The translations under genes were made by a program, and so were the position numbers. Source: Bombyx mori (lineage: Eukaryota; Arthropoda; Insecta; Lepidoptera; Bombycidae). From it: DNA of 64,000 nucleotides. The notes beneath the pieces were generated by a model. The model was not told the DNA's origin and searched no databases. It worked only from the letters and a program-made list of their open reading frames with translations. The stretch spans positions 1,800,501-1,864,500 of the forward strand of contig NC_085126.1 in NCBI RefSeq assembly GCF_030269925.1, given 5' to 3'. Of the stretch, positions 22,498 to 33,604 are shown in pieces. How positions within the stretch are numbered: the first letter of the stretch is position 1; each line of letters begins with the position of its first letter.

Positions 22498-22546
22498 TAC
22501 AAAATAATAAGTGTTTGTCTATGTAGCCAACGGTGACACTGATGCT

Positions 22547-22994
22547 TAGCTGCCTTCAAAGGAAGTCGTTTGGAGCCTCTGGGTCTGCGGAGGGACTTCG
22601 GTTCCCTCTGTATTTTGTACCGTATGTTCCATGGGGAGTGCTCTGAGGAATTGTTCGAGATGATACCAGCATCTCGTTTTTACCATCGCACCGCCCGCCA
22701 CCGGAGTAGAGTTCATCCATACTACCTGGAGCCACTGCGGTCATCCACAGTGCGTTTCCAGAGATCTTTTTTGCCACGTACCATCCGGCTATGGAATGAG
22801 CTCCCCTCCACGGTGCTTCCCGAGCGCTATGACATGTCCTTCTTCAAACGAGGCTTATGGAGAGTATTAAGCGGTAGGCAGCGGCTTGGCTCTGCCCCTG
22901 GCATTGCTGAAGTCCATGGGCGACGGTAACCACTCACCATCAGGTGGGCCGTATGCCCGTCTGCATACAAAGGCAATAAAAAATAAATAAAAAA
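22547..22994 (+). pseudogene. CR1/L2-like LINE, C-terminal coding end plus 3' tail
   Basis: Frame 22570-22929 encodes a conserved LINE C terminus: LRRDFGSLCILYRMFHGECS, then RTARHRSRVHPYYLEPLRS, then FLPRTIRLWNELPSTVLPER and a final GIAEVHGRR. No reverse transcriptase core is present, so this is a 5'-truncated copy. The 3' tail (GTAACCACTCACCATCAGG to GGCAATAAAAAATAAATAAA) is a short-repeat tail rather than plain poly-A, typical of CR1/L2-group elements. The clade name is inference. The same tail recurs at 25871, 27262, 28377, 30363 and 43264/50573. Confidence 0.75.
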
Positions 22995-23067
22995 GAGTAA
23001 AAAATATGATAATAAATTTAAGCACTTCCGATCGATTAGGGTAAAGGGTCCTTGTTTATTGGTTGCT

Positions 23068-23118
23068 GGGTGGTGGTCCCTACCCGTGCGGGCACGGAAC
23101 ATGCCCTACCACCAGTAT
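23068..23118 (-). mobile_element. Small Bm1 fragment
   Basis: GGGTGGTGGTCCCTACCCGT...CCCTACCACCAGTA matches the 5' edge of half-length Bm1 copies and ends at the same break point. Only about 50 bp. Confidence 0.6.
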
Positions 23119-23274
23119 CACTAGATAAGATATCTTGGGCTTGTTGAAGAAGAGCTTGAACTCGAAATCCATGAATAGAATGCATTAGCAGAGAGTAAAC
23201 ACAAATGGGGTTTTCTTATATTAGAGGCCATAATTCTTCTGGAGTCTCTGAGACCCTGCAGTAAGCATGAATAA

Positions 23275-24370
23275 CAGCCTGGCCACGGGACATTCGCCGA
23301 TGCGAATATTCGCGCGGTGCGAACGGCGAAGCGTCTAGCGACTAAAATAAGAGCATAGAAATGTACCTAACAAGCCACGCGCACCGGCGACCGGCGAAGC
23401 GACCGGCGAAATGTACCGAGCGAATCGCGCGATGCGGCGGGCGAGCAAAACAAATGCATGAATACGGACGGCGCGAGCCACGGAGTCGAGCGGTAGTCGC
23501 GGCGAATAGTACAGTGATTAAATGAGTTTAGTTGTTTTCGCCGCGAAAAATTAACGCCGAAATTTTTATATTTTTTATTTATTTTTTATTTTATATTTTT
23601 AAAGTCGTCGTGGCCTAACTAACGGACGTCCGGTGCAATCGTGTTGAGCGATGCACCGGTGTTCGAATATCAGGCGGGTACCAATTTTTGTAATGAAATA
23701 CGTACTCAACAAATGTTCACGATTGATTTCCACGGTGAAGGAATAACATCGTGTAATAAAAATGAAATCCTCAAAATTATAATTTGCGTAATTACTGGTG
23801 GTAGGACCTCTTGTGAGTCCACACGGGTGGGTACTACCACCCTGCCTATTTCTGCCGTGAAGTAGTAATGCGTTTCGGTTTGAAGGGTGAGGCAGCCATT
23901 ATAACTATACTTGAGACCTTAGAACTTATATCTCAAGGTGGGTGGCGCATTTACGTTGTGGATGTCTATGGGCTCCAGTAACCACTTAACACAAGGTGAG
24001 CTGTGAGCTCGTCCACCCATCTAAGCAATAAAAAAATTTAGCTGAAATACTAGCTAGACCAGCTATTTGGAAGTCTAGCCACCCAAAGTATTTCTCGTAC
24101 TTCTTGTGGAATTCTCCATCTATAGGTATACTCCGATTCTTATTCAAATCATGTACTTCACAATCTTTTCCAAATAATAGGTCCTGAACCAAAAAACTAT
24201 TAATTTGTAAGCAATATCGAGATAATTTCGATATAGACATTTCGCTGTCGGACTTCCTTACTAGTCGCGGCGGCGAACGTGAGTACCCGTGGCCTGCAAA
24301 CGGTGCTGCGCGAATGGTCGCCTCGTCCACCGCTTCGCTGTTCGCACCGCCGATCCCCGTGGCCAGGCCG
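23275..24370. mobile_element. DNA transposon with GC-rich inverted ends, split by a Bm1
   Basis: Left end CAGCCTGGCCACGGG at 23275 and right end, reverse complement CGGCCTGGCCACGGG at 24370, are inverted repeats. The similarity continues inward (GTGCGAACGGCGAAGCG near 23320 versus GTGCGAACAGCGAAGCG on the minus strand near 24330). The flanking blocks are unusually GC-rich with repeated CGGCGA motifs. The size and ends suggest a hAT-like non-autonomous element, but no convincing 8-bp target duplication was found. The frame 23986-24330 (minus) covers part of the interior and has no recognised domain. Confidence 0.55.
23601..24037 (+). mobile_element. Bm1 SINE, full length, nested in the GC-rich element
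   Basis: Starts AAAGTCGTCGTGGCCTAA, contains the B box GGTGTTCGAAT, and ends CTAAGCAATAAAAAAA. Complete, about 437 bp. Confidence 0.92.
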
Positions 24371-24616
24371 TAACAGTCAGTAGAAAGCTATTTATTCGTT
24401 CGTTCCTGTCAGGAATCTGTCTCTGTTTTCGCGAACCTTTCGCATTGTTTTCGGTGTATTTTACATTACAGCTCGATGCTCAGAGGCCTCCAAACAAATT
24501 TTATTAGCCATTAGATTCTTCATTAAGTATTCACAGCGAAATGCGGGTCGTAACATGAGTATATTACCGGGTTTGATACAAAAAAAAGGGGTGGTTGATG
24601 GAACATTTTCTTCAAA

Positions 24617-24820
24617 ACCTATTTTTTTTATTTCGTAGATGGGTACACGAGATTACATGGTGTAAAATGTCGGAGCCCGTAGACATAACCAAGTGAATGC
24701 CACTACCCTCCTTGAGACATGAGGTCGGAGTCTCAAATGGAGTCCATGACAGTAATTTCACCCTTAAAACTGGAATATATTATTGATTCGGGGAGCAGAA
24801 ATACGCGGCATCGCGGACTA
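24617..24820 (-). repeat. Old Bm1-related SINE, strongly diverged
   Basis: Follows the order of the Bm1 3' half (poly-T, TAGATGGGTACACGAG, GGAGCCCGTAGACAT, CTTGAGACATGAGGTC, a CACCCTTAAAAC segment) with many substitutions, so it is older than or a relative of the young Bm1 copies. Confidence 0.5.
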
Positions 24821-25870
24821 TCATTATCTCCTACTTCAGAAACTATGGCCAAATTGGATTTCTCGATTATTATCTAGTTCATTTTTTATTATTACGTACT
24901 AACAGTCCATGTGAGATTGAAGAGCTTAGTTTTAACTTTACATACACCCACCTCTTCCTCTCCTTAGATCCTCCCACCAAAGGTTATTTTTCGCTGAAAC
25001 CATGAGCACTTCGCGGCAGAGATGTGCGGGACGTTGAAATATACCCGCGTAATCCTACAATATTTAAGTCTTTAATTGTTATTATTTACGGGTCGTTTGT
25101 GGGCACGAGTTCGGTATGCTGAATGCTGGCATACCAAGAAAAAAAACTACCGCCATCAAATCCAAAGACTCAGCGTAGTTGACTCGAGACGACGGCACAG
25201 AGAATCCTAACCCTAAGACGAGAATCGGTCTAGAAGAAGCAATCTCGCTCAACAGAACTAAAATTCTGAATCTAAGAATTCTTTCAATATTTTAGAAAAC
25301 TATCATTTAAAAAAAAACGTGTATAAAATTCTGTCAACGAAAAAAAAAAAACGTTGTTATGAACCGAATTATGAATCTAAAGTACCACTACAAAAGATAG
25401 GGGTTGACAAACAGCCTTAAGGAATGACCGAAGCGTCAACCCTACGGATAACAATCATACAACGTCCCCCGGGATTCAATTATCCAGTATAACAAGACCT
25501 GCAAACCCGTTCTAGAATTATAAATGAACCAAACCACACCTTACACAAGCGTTACAATAAATTTGTGAAATGATACAAAATTTGAACAAAAAAAAGGAAT
25601 CGTATTTATGTCAGCAAGTTAAAATGAGAATCATCATTATCATCTTAGCTCACGGCAATCTCCAAATGATCTCTAGCGCGGCCGGTCTGTTGCCAACTGC
25701 ATCCAACATGACTCAACATTACTAGGTCTTTGGTTCATCATATAGAAAATAAGAATATCATTATTTAAGTCAATTAAAAATGCGATATTAAGGATTTACT
25801 CAAAAACTACTGGTCGAATCTTGACATAATTGTTGCGGACCTCTTTGCTATTTTGATAGCTGATGTAGCC
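24821..25870. other. AT-rich spacer, no gene recognised
   Basis: No supportable ORF or repeat. Confidence 0.5.
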
Positions 25871-26130
25871 ACCAGGGGCAGAACCAAGCCGCTGCCTACC
25901 GTTTAATACTCTCCACAAGCCTCGTTTGAAGAAGGACATGTCATAGCGCTCGGGAAACACCGTGGAGGGGAGCTCATTCCATAGCCGGATGGTACGTGGC
26001 AAAAAAGACCTCTGGAAACGCACTGTGGATGACCGCAATGGCTCCAGGTAGTATGGATGAACTCATCTCCGGTGGCGGGCGGTGCGATGGTAAAAACGAT
26101 ATGCCGGTATCATCTCGAACAATTCCTTTG
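25871..26130 (-). mobile_element. CR1/L2-like LINE fragment
   Basis: Minus-strand copy of the same coding end as 22547-22994 (PRTIRLWNELPSTVFPERYD). The tail is missing (left edge at the GGGGCAGAACCAAG segment) and the 5' edge stops at the Phe-Glu-Met region, about 26130. Confidence 0.8.
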
Positions 26131-26201
26131 GCTTTTGACGTTGTTTGTTAATTTTTTACCTATTTCTTTCTGTTAGCTTGATTTTCTTTTTTATTAAAAA
26201 A

Positions 26202-26462
26202 CTAGCTGACCCGGCAGACTTCGTAGTACCTCAATCGATAAATAAAAGACAAACAAAAGGAATCCGTCCGACGGGGGGACATCAAAGGGAAAACAAAATT
26301 ATTATTCTTATTTAATTTCGAGCATTTTAATTAATTTATCTACCTTTTAAACCTTCTCTGGACTTCCACAAATAATTCAAGACCAAAATTAGCCAAATCG
26401 GTCCAGCCGTTCTCGAGTTTTAGCGAGACTAACGAACAGCAATAGATTTTTATATATGTAGA
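26202..26462 (-). mobile_element. Helitron, internally deleted relative of 5553-6938
   Basis: Plus-strand CTAGCTGACCCGGCAGACTT at the left is the 3' end. The right holds the 5' end (minus strand TCTACATATATAAAAATC). The sequence between includes TTTTAGCGAGACTAACGAAC, shared with the 1.4-kb element, but the middle is missing. Confidence 0.75.
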
Positions 26463-26600
26463 TAGATAATCATTCTTCAACTTGTATCATCGTTTTATCA
26501 TTTGCAGAGATGAATTTGGTTTATTAATTTAAATAATTTTAATTGGAACCACTCAAGAAGCATAAGCTGTAATGGCCGCATCAAATTATAGTCCTAACTC

Positions 26601-26835
26601 GGCTCACGCAGGAGCCGATCACTGTCGACGCCCTTGGTAGGTCAATACCTATCTATCCGACCCACTAGCAGTTTTATTAGACGCTTAAAGCTCTAACACA
26701 TCATGCATAGATAAATTTACTCATCGAACTCGTGAAAGAGTTCGTCGTGAAACCTCGCGAGAAACTATGCCCACTGGTTTTCTTGCCAGATCTTCTTAGC
26801 GGGCTGCGATTCCGATCTGATAGTAAGCGCACTCA
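26601..26835 (+). mobile_element. Decayed jockey-type LINE 3' end
   Basis: GGAGCCGATCACTGTCGACGC matches the family B coding end, and GCCAGATCTTCTTAGCGGGC matches the 3' UTR hairpin region, with many changes between. An older copy than 50735-55938. Confidence 0.65.
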
Positions 26836-27261
26836 CGAAACAGCTGGTCTCTAGAGCTATCATGTCTTCCACTTGACGTCTTCAGGTCAGGACTTCCACT
26901 TGTCCTGGCAAAGATGGGAAGACGTTTGGAACTCCAGTCGCCCTTCCAAATATATAAAGCATAACAATATCCCTGCTTAACATATCGTCTTCTCGCATTG
27001 AAACTGTATAATCTCAAAAATGACTAATTTTACAGGAGAGTGTTTTAAAGGTTTAGCATGTGATATTTTTAACATTAATCATCTTTGCAACATTTATTTT
27101 TTATTTTTTACCAGTTACATTATGTGTATTTTAAAGTAAAATAAAATTATGTATTAATTTTGTTAATAGTAGTCAAAATACAGGTAAACCCAAAAAAAAC
27201 GGAACTACGCTCTTTGACAGTATTTATGAGAAAAACACTGATGATACAAAATGATTCCGCA
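26836..27261. other. No feature recognised
   Basis: AT-rich; the 26796-27017 frame overlaps LINE debris and is not a gene. Confidence 0.5.
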
Positions 27262-27568
27262 TTTTTTTTTTTATTGCCTTTGTAGGCAGACGAGCATACG
27301 GCCCACCTGATGGTGAGTGGTTACCGTCGCCCATGGACTTCAGCAATGCCAGGGGCAAATCCAAGCCGCTGCCTACCGCCACAAGCCTCATTTGATGAAG
27401 GACATGTCATAGCGCTCGGGAAACACCGTGGAGGGGAGCTCATTCCATAGCCGGATGGTACGTGGCAAAAAAGACCTCTGGAAACGCACTGTGGATGACC
27501 GCAGTGGCTCCAGGTAGTAAGGATGAACTCTACTCCGGTGGCGGGCGGTGCGATGGTAAAAACGATAT
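27262..27568 (-). mobile_element. CR1/L2-like LINE 3' end with tail
   Basis: Poly-T, TTATTGCCTTTGTAGGCAGA, then the conserved 3' UTR and coding end up to the CGATGGTAAAAACGATAT segment. A small deletion lies near 27378. Confidence 0.85.
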
Positions 27569-27809
27569 CAACTCAATTTCGAATATTTTTGGAAATTATA
27601 TACTTTTAATGCGAAAAGACGATATTCTCTTTGTCTAAATATCGTGTTAAATAAACAGCTTTAAAAGCTCACGAATGGCGAACGTAAAAAGTTTCAAGGG
27701 AAATTAATAAGCGAGATAACAAGAAAACTTTTTAATATTCACGTTGCATTTAAACAGGACATTTAAGGAGGACTTTAATTAAACTTTAGTCCTATTAAGT
27801 TCCTCGCCG

Positions 27810-27945
27810 GACGGCGTATTATGAGTCCGCACGGGTAGGTATCGCCGTCTTGCCTATATATCTGCCATGTAATGCGCATTTACCTTTGAAGAATGGGAGA
27901 GTCGTTGTCCAATCCAAATTCTCAATAAATAAATAAACGAGATTG
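27810..27945 (+). repeat. Diverged Bm1-like fragment
   Basis: GAGTCCGCACGGGTAGGTAT is well kept, but the following body is degraded (TGCCATGTAATGCGCATTTA) and ends CTCAATAAATAAATAAA. Confidence 0.5.
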
Positions 27946-27956
27946 GAGACACAATC

Positions 27957-28185
27957 TACTATCCGCACGGGTAGGTACCACCATCCCGCCTATTTCTGCC
28001 GTGAAGCAGTAATGCGTTTCGGTTTGAAGGGTGGGGCAGCCGTTGTAACTATACTCAGACCTTAGAACTTATATCTCAAGGTGGGTGGCGCATTTACGTT
28101 GTAGATGTCTATTAGCTCCAGTAACCACTTAACACCAGGTGGGCTGTGAGATCGTCTACCTATCTAAGCAATAAAAAAAAAAAAA
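27957..28185 (+). mobile_element. Bm1 SINE, half length
   Basis: Plus-strand 3' half from ATCCGCACGGGTAGGTACC to the GCAATAAAAAAAAAA tail. Confidence 0.92.
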
Positions 28186-28376
28186 CAATTGTTTGTACAA
28201 ATCACCCTAACACTAGACTAGATTTGCGCGGGTTTTTGCTACTTCCTTAGGGTTCTCCATACGCAATGTTTTTCAGACTAATTATTCAGGTAGCTCTTAT
28301 TACAAAATCTATGAATACAGTAAAACAAATCGTATTTTTGATTGGTCGATTTCAAAGCTTAGAGCTTATATTTCAG

Positions 28377-28529
28377 ACTTCTTCAAACGAGGCTTGTGGA
28401 GAGTATTAAACAGTAGGCAGCGGCTTGGGTCTGCCCCTGGCATTGCTGAAGTCCATGGGCAACGGTAACCACTCACCACCAGGTGGTCCGTATGCTCGTC
28501 TGCTTACAAAGGCAAATAAAAAAAAAAAA
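28377..28529 (+). mobile_element. CR1/L2-like LINE 3' end
   Basis: Coding end FFKRGLWRVL and the 3' tail GTAACCACTCACCACCAGG to GGCAAATAAAAAAAA. Confidence 0.85.
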
Positions 28530-28782
28530 CCCTAAAATTTACGGTACATAATAATATAATCTTCGTAATTCCAATAGTGTTTTTCTTATTAAATTTTATC
28601 CACGCGGCTTATTTTGCCTAACGAGCCAACCGATGCGATTTCTTTTCAGCAAGCCACTAATTAATGTACGAAGATGGACAGCTGTTGGATGTTTACCATA
28701 ACATGTTTTAGAAGAAAAAAAAGCAGAAATGTTAAACAATACCAAATAATATTTTTAATTTAGAGCGCTGAAACGGACAGCC

Positions 28783-29190
28783 CTTGATTATAAGCAGACG
28801 CTTGTTGATGAAAGGCGATCACATGCAGCAGAGATGCGAATGCTGCGATGGATGTGTGGAGTAACGAGAATGAATAGAATACGGAATGAATATGTTAGAG
28901 GAAGTCTGAAAGTGGCACCTGTGAAAGAGAAGCTGAGAAGTGCGCGTTTTGGGATGGTATGGACATGTGATGAGTCGAAATGAAAATGAGGTTGGTAAGA
29001 GAGTGTTAACTATGAATGTGGAAGGATATAGAGGAAGAGGTAGACCTAAAAAGAAATGGATAGATTGTGTGAAAGACGATATGGGTAAGAGGGGAGTGAG
29101 CGAAGAAATGGTATATGATAGAAGAGTATGGAAGGAGAAAACATGTTGCGCCGACCCCAGGTGACTGGGAGAAGGGCAGGATAATGATGA
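28783..29190 (+). pseudogene. LINE reverse-transcriptase protein, C-terminal fragment, frameshifted
   Basis: Two overlapping frames encode one protein: ERRSHAAEMRMLRWMCGVTR...APVKEKLRSARFG, then after a +1 change near 28955 LGWYGHVMSRNENEVGKRVL...GYRGRGRPKKKWIDCVKDDM. This MLRWMCG...WYGHV...RGRPKKRW pattern is common at the C terminus of LINE polymerase proteins (RTE-like group). It ends in an ATGATG tail near 29185, as RTE copies do. Clade assignment is tentative. Confidence 0.75.
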
Positions 29191-29289
29191 TGAATGCTTG
29201 TTGATGTATTGTAACGGCTTATATTGTGGCTCACCGTCTGTAGATTTAATAATTAGACACGTGCTCAAAGTGCTTATTGTATTGAAACC

Positions 29290-29585
29290 CCACGAAAATC
29301 ACAGCCGTGCTCTTCAAAAGAGAACGCCCTGCTGACAGCATTTCAAGTATGCCCACTCCCCAAAATAATATTAGGTCTGGTAATGCCACACGGTTATTCT
29401 CTTTCAATATACCTTGGGAGCGAAGGTCAAGTGCCTAAGAGTCACCCTCGATAGAGCGATGACTTTTCGTTCCCTTATCAAATCAGTCCGTGATCGAGCT
29501 CTATTTAAACTGGGTAGTCTCTATCCGATGATCGAAAAGTGAAGTAAATTGTCGCTTCGTATTAATATGATACTCTAAATAACTA
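29290..29585 (+). pseudogene. Old jockey ORF2, part 1 (interrupted copy)
   Basis: Translates in pieces to the post-catalytic part of jockey ORF2: TAVLFKRE, then GAKVKCLRVTLDRAMTFRSL, then SVRDRALFKLGSLYPMIEK and LSLRINMIL, aligning with 54950-55215 of jockey B. Stops and frameshifts are present. The alignment stops at the Lys-Thr before the CIRPVMTYAS motif and resumes at 30208. Confidence 0.75.
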
Positions 29586-30207
29586 CTATTAGGAGGCGGC
29601 TGGCGTCAGTCTTGTCAAAAAAAATACAAATCCTTTTCTTCAATACTGTTCTATTAAAAAAAAAACACGTGAGGCACTCGGGGACTGCCGCGGTAAAGCT
29701 ATTGCGTAGCATTTTTTATCAACTTATGCAATTATAATTAGACATTAATAATTTAATATTAAAACAATAATAAAATAAGATCACGCTATATTTAGAAACA
29801 TTAACAAAAGCAAAACATTAATTGTCCCCTTCACACTCATAAGCTAGACCGCGCGAGAGAGAGATGGGCAGATTTTTCATGATGCGCATGCAGTGTGGCA
29901 TCATGCCGCGCGCTTATTCACAAACACTACACAAGCGCAACGTGTGAATGTGTTGAACGCGAGCTACATTGTAGGCGGAGTGGGGGTGTTAAGTTTTATT
30001 TTCGTTACGGAATTTCTTGATTCAGAATGATTTTATTTCGGAATATTGAAATTCCATGAAAGAAATGAATAACTATGGTAGTAGATAGCGAGGAGTAGGA
30101 GGAGTACGAGATGCCTCAAGTAATTAAAGAAAACTTAAAAAAAGTCTTTGGTATTTATTTACTATTGTATTTCATTTTATTATTTTGTTTTTTCAGTGGT
30201 TATAACA
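29586..30207 (+). repeat. Insertion in old jockey copy, containing unclassified repeat copy 2
   Basis: This block separates two collinear jockey pieces. Its core, 29700-30018, is the same repeat as 13605-13925. Upstream, GAGGCACTCGGGGACTGCC (29671-29689) probably belongs to it too, which would make the copy at 13605 5'-truncated. Confidence 0.65.
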
Positions 30208-30362
30208 GTATGTGGATATAACAGTACGATCATGATTTATGAAAATGTAATATTCGCTCACGCGACCCGTATCTATACTAATACTCTTAAACTTATACAA
30301 TTCCATTTCTGCAGGATTGCCGTGGCAGAGCCATTATATGTGAAGGATGTAGATCTTCACTT
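30208..30362 (+). pseudogene. Old jockey ORF2, part 2
   Basis: Continues the interrupted copy: CGYNSTIMIYENVIFAHATR, then TLKLIQFHFCRIAVAEPLYV and KDVDLH, matching jockey B residues after FADDT. It stops abruptly where CR1/L2-like sequence begins. Confidence 0.75.
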
Positions 30363-30650
30363 TCCGGAGTAGAGTTCATCCATACTACCTGGAGCCACTG
30401 CGTCCATCTACAATACGTCTCCAGAGATCTTTTTTGTCACGTACCATCCGGCTTTGGAATGACCACTGTGTTTTCCGAGCGCTATGACATGTCCTTCTTC
30501 GAACGAGGCTTGTGGAGAGTATTAAGTGGTAGGCAGGAGCTTGACTCTGTTCCTGGCATTGCTGACGTCCAAGAGGGATGGTAGCTACTCACCATCAGGT
30601 GGGCCGCCTGCTCGTCTGCCTACAAGGGCAATAAACATAAATAAAAAATA
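30363..30650 (+). mobile_element. CR1/L2-like LINE 3' end
   Basis: CCGGAGTAGAGTTCATCCAT through the RTIRLWNE coding region (with a small deletion) to CATCAGGTGGGCCGCCTGCT and an AATAAA-type tail. Confidence 0.8.
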
Positions 30651-30862
30651 AACATCTCAAGATTTAAATCACCTAATTTAAATTTCATCTTTTGTTTTGT
30701 TTTGACATTTTTTCTTTTACACGCGGGAACAAAAATGTTTTCCACTTTGTTATTGATAACAGATATTGACAAGTGTCAATATGTGTTATTGAAAAAAGAA
30801 AATCGGTCAGCGAATAAAGGGGAAAATTGTTTTCTCTTTGCCCATTTCTGCACAGACTAACA

Positions 30863-31248
30863 TCTAATATATAAAATTCTCGTGTCACAATGTTCGTTCC
30901 CATACTCCTCCGAAACCGCTTGACCGATTCTCATGAATTTTTTTATGCATATTCAGTAAGCCTGAGAATCGGCTACTATCTATTTTTCATACCCTTAAGT
31001 GATAAGGTCCACCCCTAAGATTTATTTTTTATTTTTTGAACAATTTTTTTTTTTGTTATAATGAGACATTATTTGGTTGAATGAGGTATTGTTATTTTTA
31101 TATTCCTTCAGCGTTCACAGCACTACATACCTCTTTCACTCATCTACCACATCCTTACACACTTACAATAAGTTAGTTTTTTTTTTCTACACTAGAAATT
31201 CCCTAGAAATCTTATATATGGCAAAACAACGTTTGCCGGATCAGCTAG
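30863..31248 (+). mobile_element. Helitron, non-autonomous
   Basis: Starts TCTAATATATAAAATTCTCG after A and ends TTTGCCGGATCAGCTAG before T. It includes CTCCGAAACCGCTTGACCGA, the conserved segment of this element class. The frame 31077-31310 is not a gene. Confidence 0.75.
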
Positions 31249-31631
31249 TATTTTATAAATACTTTGTAAATGCCTTTGTTGCCTGTTTTATAAATAACTG
31301 CCTATTGTAAAGGAATATTTTCGTAACAATTATGTTTGTAACGAGCTTATTCTCGAAAGCTCAACACGAAAATTAACAATAATTTCATCATCAAACAATA
31401 ATATACTGTTTACAATTTCCTTTGTTAGATAAACGTCCGTCAAACGATTTCAGTCGGCCTTTGAAAAAAGATTACAGCAACATCCGGTAGATTGTTCTAT
31501 AACAATAAGACGAAGCAATTTCTGTTTCAGAGTGCGTATTCTTTAAAAATATAATCATTGGATGCTCGGTTACATGTAACGCTATTGTTTTAAATTTTAA
31601 CTAATAACATTTAAGGTCTGGCCAGATATTA
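31249..31631. other. AT-rich spacer
   Basis: Nothing recognised. Confidence 0.5.
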
Positions 31632-32593
31632 CCTAGGCGGCACTGAAAATTTCGGGAATTAACGAAGTGACACAACATTACTATTTAAAAATGTATTTAT
31701 TGCTTTTCGAAGTATTCTCCGCGAAATTTTACACATTTTTCCATACGATGGAACCAATCATTGAAGCAACCATTCCATTCGGAAATTAGGGTCTACAAAA
31801 TGGCCGTTTTGTAGGCGTCCACAGCTTCTTCAGGTGATGAAAATCTCTGTCCACGCAATTTATTCTTTATTTTATAGAAATCTGTGTGAAAGAAGTGACT
31901 GGTTTTTTGTTTCGGGTTCGTACGCGTATATCCAGGATTCGTCACCTGATACAATGTTGTATACAGCATTTGAGGATCCTGCGTGGAATCTTTCGAGAGT
32001 TCTGACGCACCAAGTAACACGAGCCGCTTTTTGCTCTTCACAGAGCGAATGCGGTATCCATCGGGAAAACAACTTTTTTACACCTAATTGTTCATGCAAG
32101 ATTATTTGTATTTGACTCATGCCAATGTCTAAAGTTACCTGAATTTCGCGGTATGTCACATGTCGATCTTCCTCAATCAGCTTACGCACAGCATCAACGT
32201 TTTCTTGGGTGACAGCAGTTTTTCGACGACCTTGACGAGGATCATCACTGAGCTTGACACGTCCACGTTGAAACTCAGCAAACCAGCGATAAATTGTGGT
32301 TTTGGATGGGGCTTCATCACCAAATGCAGAAATCATCCGGTCAACACACTGTTTTTGTGTTAAACCACTTCGAAAGTCATAATAAATCATCGCTTTTGAA
32401 TTTTCTCGAGTCAATTCCATTTTCTCAACGACTAAACAAGTTTGACAAAACCTCGTGACAAGACCGAGAATCTTTTTTTAAATAAATAAATGCTATTCGA
32501 TTTTTAAAACCGAGGAGTTTTCAATTAAAAAGATTTTAATATGACAGGAACAGTGGAAATATTCTATTCCCGATACTTTTAGTGCAGCCCTCG
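31632..32593 (-). mobile_element. mariner (DD34D) element, copy 2, internally deleted
   Basis: Both ends present. On the minus strand the 5' end is CGAGGGCTGCACTAAAAG at 32593, and the 3' end at 31632 is GGCGGCACTGAAAATTTCGG preceded by a slightly altered tip. TA lies on both sides (31630-31631, 32594-32595). It supplies the 5' leader missing from copy 1. Confidence 0.9.
31697..32420 (-). pseudogene. mariner transposase, catalytic core deleted
   Basis: Starts MELTRENSKAMIYYDF and keeps the DNA-binding region and the first catalytic Asp (SGDESW). After ...ETKNQS about 355 bp are gone compared with copy 1. The remaining C terminus (FYKIKNKLRGQRF onward) is in another frame and has a G-to-T stop after KTAIL. 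The second catalytic Asp is lost. Confidence 0.9.
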
Positions 32594-32655
32594 TAATAGG
32601 ATTGACACTCTGAAACCGTCTCTCAAGCTTGTGACATTTGCATTGTTTATATACT

Positions 32656-33029
32656 TGACGGCGTTAACGATATTTATGTTATATAGCACGTGCAATAGGA
32701 GTGACTCACACAAACCAGGTGCGCCGGCCGTGTCGTTCCACTCGTAAACAACAGCTGCAACAGAGGTGACTCATAAGCCAGCTGCGCCGGCTAGTATAAA
32801 AAGGCGGAACGTGCCTTGAAATGAACATTCGTTGGACTGCGCTTGCCTGGTGCACTTACTATATTCTTGTTACGTTGTGTGATTCAGTGACTGTTGTATG
32901 TACTGGTTAAAGTTGGACAAGTGTTAAAGTGAATTGTTACGATAACATATTGTTGATTAAATCAGGAATCAAAAAGTGACATCGTTTTACTTGGTGTTCA
33001 ACAAGATAATGTCTACCCTCAAGCCTACA
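32656..33029 (+). repeat. 5' LTR, 374 bp, with TATA box
   Basis: Contains TATAAAAAG at 32795-32803, a likely pol II promoter, followed by the transcribed part. By eye identical to the two parts of the 3' LTR. Confidence 0.88.
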
Positions 33030-33604
33030 TCAGAAGTGAGATCAGGACTCTACTCTCACTGGCGTGACGTGTTTGAACATGTTCGAAGTACAGCAAAAAA
33101 AACATGATGCAGATCAGAATACTAGTAGTGGTACGCCACAAGAGCGTGAATGAAGCATACGTAAGTCGTGTAATAATGTCTCTGTTACCTCGATGGAAGA
33201 TCTGAGCCACGAAGAAATCGTCACATCTTACGTTCTGGCTCATGTTGCCCAGTTGACTCTCGACTTATCACATGGCATTTACTAGCGGAAATACAACACG
33301 TAACAAGCTATTGCAAGAAATTAAGGCAAGTGCAAATCTCAAGTGAAACTTCGATCGCAATAATGGATCTGTCATGACGAGTGGGTAGTTCCGACACGAA
33401 TCGTTTTTAAGCCAATGACTACTGCTAGAGTTACATGGCACTAGTACAGTAAACCAGGACATGAGACTGTGAATTGTCGCTGAAATTTTAGAATCTACTC
33501 GATTCAATACCAATAACACTACACGTTCGATGACTTCGGGCTCCAGCAAGCAAGCAAACAAGAAAGCAAGCAAATTTCCGTGGGGAAGAAAAATTGACAC
33601 ATCT

